From positions 4,519,820 through 4,583,819 of the forward strand of contig CM067569.1 of assembly GCA_034336665.1 (NCBI GenBank): a stretch of DNA of 64,000 nucleotides, given 5' to 3'. The translations under genes were made by a program, and so were the position numbers. Positions 54,163 through 64,000 of the stretch are shown here, piece after piece. The notes below the pieces were generated by a model. It saw nothing but the letters and a program-made list of their open reading frames with translations. It made no database searches and was not told the DNA's origin. The first letter of the stretch is position 1. The number at the start of each line of letters is the position of its first letter. The DNA comes from Luscinia megarhynchos (lineage: Eukaryota > Chordata > Aves > Passeriformes > Turdidae).

Positions 54163-54322
54163 CTGCCTGAGTTCAAGTGCAAGGAGGCAGAATTGCACCT
54201 CTTTATTTTCCCTACAAAGGGAAAATCTGTTCTTGCCTCTCCTTAGCTGTTGTAACTCCAGCAACTCGTTCTCCTTTAGCTTCACTTTATTCAGCAGCAG
54301 ATCCCAGGCACATGCAGACTGC
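54163..54322 (-). CDS. Candidate internal coding exon, unknown gene
   Basis: Between acceptor TTTCGGGCTACAG|GCAGTC and strong donor CTCAGGCAG|GTGAGG the minus strand has a 160-base open segment: QSACAWDLLLNKVKLKENEL, LELQQLRRGKNRFSLCRENK and EVQFCLLALELRQ. The leucine- and lysine-rich helical character looks protein-like. The frame also stays open outside the splice sites, so chance cannot be excluded. It might belong to the same minus-strand gene as 49050-49263. Confidence 0.25.
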
Positions 54323-55659
54323 CTGTAGCCCGAAATTTGCCTTTTGCTACTTATCACCTCTCAGCAACTTTAATTGTTCCGACTAACTTCAAAAAGCAGA
54401 AGGAGATTTTAAAATCATCCCAGCTTACAAAGCAGGGAACTCAATTTACTTTTGCAGAGCCGCCTTGCCAAAACAAAGCCCACAAAAGCCGTGCTCTCCT
54501 AGGTGGACTCAACCACTGCTCTATCAAAGAAAAGAGCAGAGCAGCCAGCTTCCCACACGGCTCCCTGGAGCCCAGCTTCCCTGGGGAATGCAGAACAAGC
54601 AAGCACAGGCACGCCAGGGCGAGCAGCAGGCAAACAAACCTTCCTCTGCAGGGTCCCACAAAGCTCTTGCTTAATGCTAAGCTCGGCTTTCCACCTCCGC
54701 TTGCTCCCTGGTTGTGCTGCTGAGGTAAACGGGGTCAGCAGAAATTGCTGAGGTTGGGATTCAGGGTTTTTTTATCCTGTGGACAGTACAGATGGTAGAG
54801 GGTGAATTCCCAGCAGGAAAAAGCTCTGAGGTGGTGTTATCCCAGGGGAAAAGGGGATTGAAATCCCCAATTGCTGACAATGAGACTTTCCCACTGGAGC
54901 ATCTGAGCAGCACTGAAGCCAAGAGGGTCTGGGGCCACAGTGAGTCTGTGAAGGAGCTATGATATGATTCCAAGAGCTACACTATGATTTTGGGTATGTA
55001 AAGTAGGCAAACAGAGGTGCCCTGGCTGCACACTTGTTCACAAACACAGCAGCTTTGTGAAAACACCAGGATTCATCCAGACACACCAAAGGTCAGGTGT
55101 GCAAACAGAATTCCTGTTTGCTAAATTTGAAAACATCCCTCTCCTTCAGCTCAGCTCTGTACACCATCACTTGGAAGGGAAATGAGGAATCTGAAATCAA
55201 AATTGGAAGGATGCTATCCTAGATGATTATTTATTCAAAGCTCTGGCCAAAACAATAACACACTCCCAGTCTATGCCTGGCTGAAATAAATGGGACTTTA
55301 CCCTGGTGGGGCTGTTCCTCAGCAGTACTAAAGGTAAGGCTGGGCAATAGCATCTGGTTGAGTTATCATGTCTAATAAGTTAATTCAGCCAATGAAAGGC
55401 TGAAAGGCTGAAAATACTTGTGAGGGGATTTCTTTTTAATGTTTGCAATGGGCCTGTTTGTATCTGGGGAATATGATACAGTGAATGAGAAGTGGCATTT
55501 TAAGCTCAGCTGCTTCAACAAATGCATGTGCAAATAACAGTGGTGGATTAAGGACTTAGTTACAGGGAGTAGAAATGTAGAGCTCTAAGGGAGTTAAAGA
55601 GTTGAACAGAGGAAAGCTGAATGAAAATGGTAAAGTCGGAGAGGAAGAAAAAGGAGAAG

Positions 55660-55732
55660 GAAAAACAAAAAAACCAAAAAAACAAAACAAAACAAAAAAA
55701 AACCCCAAAAAACAAACAAACAAAAAAAAAGG
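55660..55732. repeat. A/C low-complexity tract
   Basis: The plus strand is made of A-runs with single or paired C and G (AAAACAAAAC, CAAACAAACAAA). It may be a degraded poly-A tail, but no retroposon body is recognisable. Confidence 0.8.
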
Positions 55733-58700
55733 AAATTATGGAGTAGACATAAAAACAGAGGAGATCATAAAAACAGAGCCTGGCCTGTCCCCTCTCGGAT
55801 GGTGATTGTGAAATGAGAAAGCTGCAGTGGAGCTGAAGCGGTCACTGGAGTTCATCTCCTGTAAGACCGTGCGGAGATGCGGAACACGGTGAGTGCTGCT
55901 GCTGGAATCTGTTTTCTGTCACTTGATGGAGGTCATGACTTTGATATTTTCCACCAGACTGGCCCCATTTGGGTGTTGGGCTGTTTGTTTGTTTACAGAT
56001 GGAGAAATGTTTCCGACATCTGTCTGCATTCTCCCAGCAGCTACCTCATGTTTCTTACAACTTCCCAGCCTTGCCCATGGCCTGTTCTTGGAAGGTTAGT
56101 TTAGTTTGTCTTGGTTAGAACACCCTTTAGCTGAACTCACTTAACACAACACCACACTGAGTGCTGTCTTGGCCTTTATGTAATGTTTTGCTAATTTTAA
56201 CAAACAGGCTGAGTGGTAGGAGCCACTGGGGTTGCTGAAGAGCCATGAAGAGATTAGTCAGTCAGATATTTCTGGAAACGTCTAGATTTCTAGAAATACA
56301 GATGAAATCATACCGAGATCAGAGCACAGCTGTGCAGAGAAGAGGCAACTCATTTTTCAGCTCCATTGTCAAGCCCAAATTAGTCCAACAGTGGTTGGAG
56401 AAGTGATGTGGTGGCTCGGTTTTGCTGCAGCTGTGGAATGGGCACAGGCTGGTCCTGGAGCTGGGAATTAAAGAGTCCCCTGAGCCTTGGAGCAGCTCCT
56501 GTCTCATCCCCGTGTGCATCACACAGCAGGGTCAGCCTGCATCTCATTTCCTGGGACATCCCTTGGTCTTACCTGCTGCAGGAAAACAAATTAGTTCGGG
56601 AAATACAGAGAAACCACAAAGTCAGTGCCTCGAGTGGAAATCTTGTGCAAAGCCAAGCTGTTCTCTGCTCAGCCAAGTAATCAGACTCACAGAGTTGTGT
56701 CTGGCCCTTATTCCCACCCCCTGTGGGGCTCCCAGCTCCTTCCCACGTCCTCCTGGCCATCCCCTGGGGCGAGCCAGGGCTGGGGTCAGCTGCCCAGTGG
56801 GCAGGACAGCAGCCAAGGACCACAAGTCCTCTCCACCAGTGTCCAAACACACGTCCCTCCCTCCCTACCTCCCCTGATTTTCATCATATGGGCAGGCCTG
56901 TCCTCGGGTTTCTCAGGCTCTTTCAGATTTGATTTTAATTAGCCAGCAGGCTCTGAATTCTGGCAGAATGTTCTTTAGGCTTAACTCTGCTTTAAAGTTG
57001 ACTTCTGTGTAAGAAGATGTGAAAATGAATGTGTGTGAACTTGGGAGCTTATTACCTGTTCAGTTTATCCACTAATAGCTATCCCTGAAATGTTTTACAC
57101 TTCCTACAGTATATCAATGTTATAATTGTGCAACTAATTGAACAGGGCTTTCACTGAACTATCCCTAGAAACACTTTACCCTTAAACACTCAACCAACCA
57201 TTACCTAAAGCTTTTACAGAAATGATTACCATAAATCTCCTTTCAAAATTGTGATTTAGTGCAAGCATACTGGCATTTTTTTAGAAGCAAAAAAGCAAAT
57301 AAACTTTATGCTGTAGAAATGTGCACATGGCCATTGGCAGGCTGGCTCCTGACCTCAGAATTACTATGAAACATGTATTTCAAATACTGAGAAACTAGAG
57401 AGTAAATGTATTTACAGGAATGAAAGGCTGACCAGAATGATAAATGAATCAGCCTTAATCAGAAACAAACAGTGACCTATTCATAGCTCTTTCAAAAAGG
57501 CAAGAATTTTGCAGATGTTGTTGGGTCAAGTTATATAAAAAGGCAGTTTATAATGAGCAGAATGTGTGTGCTAAAGTCAGGGGAAGTCTTCACAGACACA
57601 TGTTTTTCCCATAGCTACGTGACTTTATTCCCCAAGGCGTGGTTTCATTTTGATACATGCTCCTTTTCATCTCCGACCAGGGCACCATCCCCGTGGTGGA
57701 GGGATGGCTGCAGAGTGCAGAGAGAACTCGGAGAGACATGAGAAACTGCAGTTTTAGACTTGGCTCCCTTGAGACATCCCAATCCATGTCAGTGCCCAAA
57801 CCTGTGCCCAAACCTGCTCCGTGGGCAGCACGGGGGTGGTGCTGCACTGCCCAGATTTTGGGCAAGGTCAGATGTTACTCTGACATATCCATCAGGGTCC
57901 CTGGGCTGCTCACAAGTGTGTGGGAAACACTTTCTTGGACAGCAGCTCTGGCTCCCATGGGCAAGGCTTCTCCTGGCTGCGAGGGAGGTTTTGAGAGCCT
58001 TTTGTTTAGAGTCAGCAGGACCAAGGAGCTCATCGAGAGCTGGAGCCCATTTTTCTCCTGTCTCAAGTGGTGGGAGAGTCAGGCAAAGGGCTGCAATTCA
58101 GCTGGGGAAGAGCCAAAATGAGCTTTTAAAGGGCTCATGAGCTGACACTGATTTGCCTTTGAAAACCCTGAGCATCTGCACTGAAGCCCAGAAGACCAGA
58201 GCCCATTCGCTGGCCTGGAGCCCAGCACACGCTCCATTAAACCACATTTCATTTCTTCTAAATAAATAATCAGCCTCCTTTATGGCACCATAATATATCT
58301 GAGGTAGTGTCTCTGCTGCTATTAAAGTAGAAGAAGAGGGGAAGGAGATTGATAGCCAACGTTTCGTGTGATGAAAGGCAGAATTAATCATAACCCAAGT
58401 ACAGGATGGCACTGCTGCATCAGTTCTGGCCTGAGCCTGCCTCTCTGTGTATCACCTTGTTGCACAATATCTCATGAAATGCAGAAATGTTGAAATAGAG
58501 TCATCCTGGAAAGAACTGTTTATACCCAAATTGTGGATCTGGTGGCATTAAAGAAGATCCCTTGCTGTGTTTTGTCCCCTCTGGGGTTGCATGGGTGGCT
58601 GCAGAAGTCAGACCTGCAGGGTCCAGAGGCTGCCCAGAGCTGAACACTGAAATTTAAAGTGCAGATGTAGGGGTAGGACAAAGAAGCATGGGCTGGACAG

Positions 58701-61700
58701 TTAGAAAGGGCACAGAGTAGTGTGTAAACTCAGAAGGATTTACAAAAACATCTGCACAACTGATCTAGAATAAGCTCATTCATGGTTTATGTGAAATTAG
58801 AACCCACTTGGAAAATATTATTCAATCAAACAGAAATGAGAAAACATGTGTGGATCTGCAGGAAATCTGAGAGGTGAATATCCCTAAACTTTCTCTTCCT
58901 TTAGTTTAGAGCCAGGTTTTGCCATCTAAGCCCGTGCCTTAATACAGGGCGAAATTACCAATTTTCATCAAGAACCTGCAGGTAATGAAATGATCTGCTG
59001 ATTGAGTTTACCCTTCCAAAGAGCATGACAGGAGGAGAGGCTGCAGCTGCTTATTTTCACGCTGTGGCAAACATGATTAATGGGTTAAATGGATCAGTCC
59101 TGGTCCTGTTTCACCATCTCCATCAGGTGCCAAAATCAAGGGAGCAAACACCAGGGCTAATTTGGGAGGGTTGCTAGCCATGCTTCACCACCTACACCCA
59201 GACCTGAACCAGGATCCACAGTGGAGGAATCAATCTGATTTTTAGTAATTCAAGATTTCAGATGACTTCTGGCTAAACATTTGGCTTGGAGAACCATCTG
59301 CAATTTCATGGCTGTGAACTTTTAGCAAAAAAGACATTTTCTTTTTAGATGTGGAAGGGGTAGCTGTAAGCACTTTGTTTTCCTGCTGAGAAGCAGACAG
59401 TTTTTATCTCTATCTGAAATCTAAGCTTTGCAGACAAGGTGAAAAGAGACGTGTTTGACTCCTGTAACTATTCAAAAGTCCCGACACAGACGCACACAGA
59501 CGAACCACAGACACCGTCTCTTAAATAACTTCTTGCAAAAGCTGTGCAGGAGATTCACAGGTCTTCACAGGAACTTGGTATTTTGCTGGGGAGCATAATC
59601 TTTTCTAATACTGTTAATTTTAATAAGCCCTTTCTTGTCTGGTGGTTAAACCACAGGTCTACAAGTCACAACACAGGCGTGTCGCTCCTGCTCTTCCTCA
59701 CCTCCAGCGAGACACAATTGCATTGTTACATTTTTCTGAACCTTGAGCCCTAAAACTGCAAGATTTTGCCCATCAGTATTGCTTCAGTGAAATAGCATTT
59801 GCAGAGCACTTTGGGTTGTCTGAGGAGAGACATTATTTATTAGTGTAATTTCTGATTTCGGCTACGCCCACGCAACCTGCTTGTTCGTGTGGAACGGCGT
59901 CATTTCTCTGACTTCCTTTCTGTGCAAGGGCTCGCTGTTATCTGCCTTAGGAAGTGTGATTAAGGAAAGAACTATGCTTCTTTTCAAAGGTTTTTTTTTA
60001 GCTAGATCAACTTAACATGTGCTTTTCCCTTCACAGAAGCAATTTTGCTTTTTTTTTCTCTCTAAGCTGAAAACCCTGTGAGCTATGATCCTGAGATAAC
60101 AATGAGCATTTTCTGTGATAACTTGGGTCCACGTGCCACCAACATTTTCCTTGAGGTGCTAAGCCTCTCCTTTCAGCACCAACGTCAGTAAAATTCAAGG
60201 GAACTCCAATAGTTCAGAACTGAACCTTGGCTGGAACAATTCCTGTGGAGGCTGTACATGCTCAGGCATCACTTATAAGAAGAACTGGCACTGATGTATG
60301 AATATTTTATTTACAGAATCTGTGCTAATGAACTCTCTAGCTAGCTGTGACCCTTGAAACACTCTGCAGCTTCCAGAAAGTGCAAACTGAGTTAATGGTC
60401 ATGTGTGGACGTGAAGATCAATGGGTAAAGGCTGAAGAAATCTAGCAAAACCCCATGTCAGCAGCCTGTTGATTCAGCTCTGTAAACAAGCTGCTGGATG
60501 TTGGTGTAGGGTTTTGAAGTCTTATGTGCTGACAGGCCCCTGTGTTTGCCTACTGATGGCAAAAGCATTGTATTTGTCATCAACTGCACAGCAATAATTG
60601 GAGACAGCATTTTTGTCACAGACTCAATAGGTGTTGCAACAAGCCTGGTGTGTTGCCTCTGCTTCTGTTGCCACATTTTAAAATTTGTGGACTGTGCCTA
60701 TTTTTTTTTTCCTAATATGTCATATCAGAGTCCAAGCTCTTTTATGAGCAGTAAGCATTTGCTTACCACAAATACCACATCAGCATCCAGACATAGCAAG
60801 AATAACTGTGGCTGAGTTCATCCATTCCCAAATGCCTGTTGCAGGAGAGCTGTGTCACTCCGGATTTTGGGTGAGCTGGTCAGCACCCATCTGTGTGCCT
60901 GATTCCCTGAAGAGATAACTAATAAAATTCAGGCAAAAGCCTGTGATGGGCATGGGAAACCAATGGCTGGATATTGCTTGTGTCAACTGGCAATTGCAAT
61001 TCAGGTTGGGAGACTGTAGCCCTTGGTTATGTGCAGCCTTTTTCAAGTATAAACAGAGATAAAGTTTATTTCTGAGATTTTCAGGAGGAGTGAAAATACT
61101 GAGTTTCATGTCAAGGTTTGCACAATGCATTTGATTTCCCTCCCATTTTTGCTCAAATGAATGGGATGCTCAGGAGTTTTGACCTAGAATCATGGAGTTC
61201 TGTGAAATTGCTTGATGGAGGTTGAAGTAGGATTGTTTCTGTGAAAAGTGAAGAGATCTCATGGTAAGGATGAGCATCCCTACAGCAGCAGTGGAAAACA
61301 GGCTGGAGAGGACCAGGCAAGCACTTTCTCTGACATCCCAGATAAGAGATGCCCTCTCCAAAGCTGGAACTCTCACTGGTTCCAGTGCTCACACCCCACC
61401 CAAGCTCGGCCCTGCAAATGCAAATTATTAAATGTTTGGGTGAGAAGGAAAATCGATTTTTCTTCAAAATCTCCTCCATACTGCCTTGGTGTTCAGTTCT
61501 GAGGGCACTTTCCAAGCTGCTCCTGGGCCAGCCCAGCCCTGGAAGCACAGCTTTTGTCTGAGTGAGAGCTGAGGCTGAGCCTGGTGAAGCACCAGCACTT
61601 CTGGAAACCCCCAAGCAGCAGCAGCAGCAGCCAGGCAGCACAACCTGTGTGCTGCAAAAAACCCCTATTCACCACCATCCCCAATATTATTAATCAGCCC

Positions 61701-62053
61701 ACGGTTTGCTCAGACAGGAAATTGTTACTGACCACTTTAATTTTACTAAACAAATGAAACCACCCCATTACTCATTCAAATCTAATAAACCGCAGCACAC
61801 AGAGGAGGAAGTGAGCACTTCAAAATGGCTTGGAGACAAGTTCTCACTTTGTTTTGCCATTTAATTAAAGCCAGGCTCTTTACAGGAAAGGGCATAATTA
61901 AATGGCAGCATGTGTACTATGATAATCTTCTTCATTGGCATCTCAACGTGCAGCTTGCTACTGAAGGCAGACAGACTCTTCACACTCCCAGAGCCTCACC
62001 TGCTCCTCAGGAAGAAAATACACTGGGTACCAGCACAGCTCTGCTCTTCACAC

Positions 62054-62218
62054 CTTGCTGGATGATACAGGGCTTCATTAGGATGGTGCCAATGAAATAA
62101 ATTTCCTTGTTGCTCAATGCCTGCAGATGTTCAGAAAGCAACTTCTGAAGATGGGCCCTGCAAATCAGCTGGCAGCTGCTGGTTTTATCAATGCCTCGGC
62201 ATTTCCCGATCATCAGGT
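62054..62218 (-). CDS. Candidate internal coding exon, unknown gene (BTBD16 by position only)
   Basis: Acceptor CTGTTTGTGTTTTGAAG|ACCTG and donor CAGCAAG|GTGTGA bound 165 bases that start with two bases and end with one base of split codons. The open frame reads LMIGKCRGIDKTSSCQLICR, AHLQKLLSEHLQALSNKEIY and FIGTILMKPCIIQQ. CpGs inside codons (GATCGGG, GCCGAGGC) and the balanced amino-acid use suggest selection. I do not recognise the family; a helical BTB/BACK-like segment is a guess. Confidence 0.35.
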
Positions 62219-64000
62219 CTTCAAAACACAAACAGAATAGCCCAGCTTTAATATTTGCAGTCCTAGCACTAGTTCAATATGTGATGTGATTTGTGTGCAT
62301 ATGTAAATATTGTCTTTGCAGTCAGAAGGCAGACAAAGCATGAATGTACTTGTACCACAGAGAGGGATTGCTGTAATTGTTTGCCTTTCTTCTCAACATC
62401 AAATTACTGCTTTAAATGAAGGGAATTTCACAAACAGGCAGAAATGCCATTTTTGCTATGGGAATTCTACTTACTCCAGCTGCATGATGAAGCTTCACCT
62501 GAAAGAAGAGCTCATAAATTAGGGAATTATCCCTCTGTGGTGTTTTGGCTCCTAAAAGGTGATTAAAGAAGAAAAACACAGATAATCTCAATAAAGGGCA
62601 AATATCACAAAGAAACTTAACACCCAGCATGTTTTTGTAGCAGTGCAAAGGCCATGAAGGCGTTTTCAAGCACACACGAGTTTGTTCCTGTCTGCACAAC
62701 ACCCACTCTTTGGGACTGTTGGCATTTGGCACCTTCACACTCAGGGGATGGACAGTGTTTGCTGGAAGCTCCTTGCCAATTTCTTTGGTGTCTCACCTGG
62801 TTTGCCCTAGACAATCCTTAATCCAATGCAAACAGGAGTAAAGTCAACAGGAAGATGTATTAAAGAAGCCTGCATACTTAATAAATCCCCTGTTAGTCAC
62901 CATCAGAATGAACTGGTGTGTGATAAATCCTTTTTGTTACCGTGCTCCAGTCCCATCCCTGGACCGTGGTATCCACACAAAACCAGCCCCTCTTCCCTTC
63001 CCCATCACAGATGTGCTGCAAAACAGGATTCAATCTCCTCTCCTTCCCATTCTTCAAAATGTTCTCCCTACCACTCTCATTAGTCTTACTTAATTTGTTT
63101 TGCTCTGTGGAAGGAATTACAGATTTGCCATCCTAGAGAACAGCTGACATTTTTACAGGAAAAGAAGTACGTGATTCATAATTTTCCAGAAATCTGCACA
63201 TTACATGTGAATCACATCAGCACCTTCTGAGAAGCAGGGTAAATCTTGAAACTTGTACTGCATTGTTCCAGTTTGTCTGCTTTATGTACCTGTTCACATA
63301 CCACAACAAATCTCACAGCCAGCAAGGAAAATTATCTGTGGCCTCTCGTGCCATCATCATTCAGCTGAAAATGGTTGCACCTTGAGAAGAAAATTATTTT
63401 AAACTGTGCCATTTTGCAAAGGCATTTTCCAATGGTGCAGAAGACTGTGGAAGATCCAGGGATGTGGAATTTTGGGAGCTTTTATCTGAGCCAGAACATG
63501 CACAAGAAATTCATAATGTAATTCTGATTCAGTATTCAATTTCAGTTGTCACTTTCTGCTTGTCTCATTGGTGGGGTTTTGTGGGTTTTTTTCCTTTTCC
63601 TTTTGAAAAGCAGCATCTTCAGCTTGTCTTCCCAGGAACCATGGGGAGGAATAAATACTGTGATGAAACCAGACTGTCACAACAGGGGTCCTGAGGAAAG
63701 CTGGCAAGAAATGCCATGGAAAAGTGCCATGGTCGAGGGGACATTCAGCTCCATCTTCCTTCTTGTCATTTTGAGAGGTGAACTTGCACATGTTGTACAG
63801 AGCAGAAAAAGCTCTGAGATACTGGAAAAAATATTAATAATTAAATTCAGTGAGCGTTTTATGTCAGTGAACACAGTCTCAGGAGGAATAGCTGGATGTT
63901 TTGAATAATGTACTCCTCAGAAATCTTCAGAAACTCAAAAAATAATTTATGAAGTGCATGTGAGGACAACAGTGGTCTATCCACTAAGCTAAAAATGTCT

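Larger units (their letters stand above)
46066..64000. other. Right flank, mostly non-coding; BTBD16 expected by synteny
   Basis: In mammals the gene upstream of PLEKHA1 on the same strand is BTBD16, so its 3' exons are expected here on the minus strand. Apart from the repeats and candidate exons listed separately, I see no supported gene. Most long frames are in GC-richer non-coding DNA and have unmatched splice contexts. No tRNA or rRNA was recognised. A CAG run of about six units lies near 61616-61634 and an A/C-rich low-complexity patch lies at 55660-55732. Confidence 0.5.

Noticed and set aside
57590..57709. Minus-strand frame ending in YQNETTPWGIKSRSYGKN
   Set aside because: It looks mildly protein-like but no convincing acceptor defines it and no family is recognised; left out of the feature list.
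58098..58330. Minus-strand open segment after a strong pyrimidine tract (ETLPQIYYGAIKEADYLFRR)
   Set aside because: The acceptor is good but no matching donor in phase was found; mentioned only in the BTBD16 finding.

Overview
The window is nuclear DNA from a vertebrate, most likely a bird and probably a songbird. Two conserved genes can be read directly. The 3' tail of a CR1 LINE at about 45690-45883 (ending in the ATTCTATGA-type repeat) and an avian-type LTR end near 50175-50211 point to birds. PLEKHA1 next to HTRA1 is a conserved vertebrate neighbourhood (human 10q26.13). Both genes lie on the minus strand, so the order reads right to left. There is no operon logic here: these are ordinary intron-containing genes, and the open frames in introns and flanks are mostly chance or simple repeats.

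Layout from left to right. Positions 1-9407 are HTRA1 intron 1; exon 2 and the protease exons lie off the left edge. HTRA1 exon 1 (9408-9861) encodes a signal peptide, the IGFBP-like module and the Kazal-like module. It sits in a CpG island with GC boxes, a 20-bp tandem repeat in the promoter and a 39/40-bp minisatellite just inside intron 1. About 4.8 kb of intergenic DNA (roughly 9.9-14.7 kb) separates HTRA1 from the PLEKHA1 3' UTR; this is the interval that holds ARMS2 in primates, and no ARMS2-like frame was found. PLEKHA1 runs from a non-coding first exon near 45.5 kb to its stop codon at 16926. All eleven coding exons were located with GT-AG boundaries, and together they would make 411 residues. 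Exon 10 is one base short in a T-run, which breaks the frame inside the second PH domain. An alternative terminal exon with 34 codons lies at 19285-19389.

The right flank (45.6-64 kb) holds CR1 pieces, an LTR end, an (ATTTTT)n array and several minus-strand open segments bounded by good splice signals. Synteny predicts BTBD16 here, but I could not confirm that from protein sequence. I see no new multi-gene system. The most useful observations are the PLEKHA1 frameshift, the alternative terminal exon, the HTRA1 exon 1 frame that stays open through the minisatellite, the two promoter-proximal minisatellites, and the possible BTBD16 exons.
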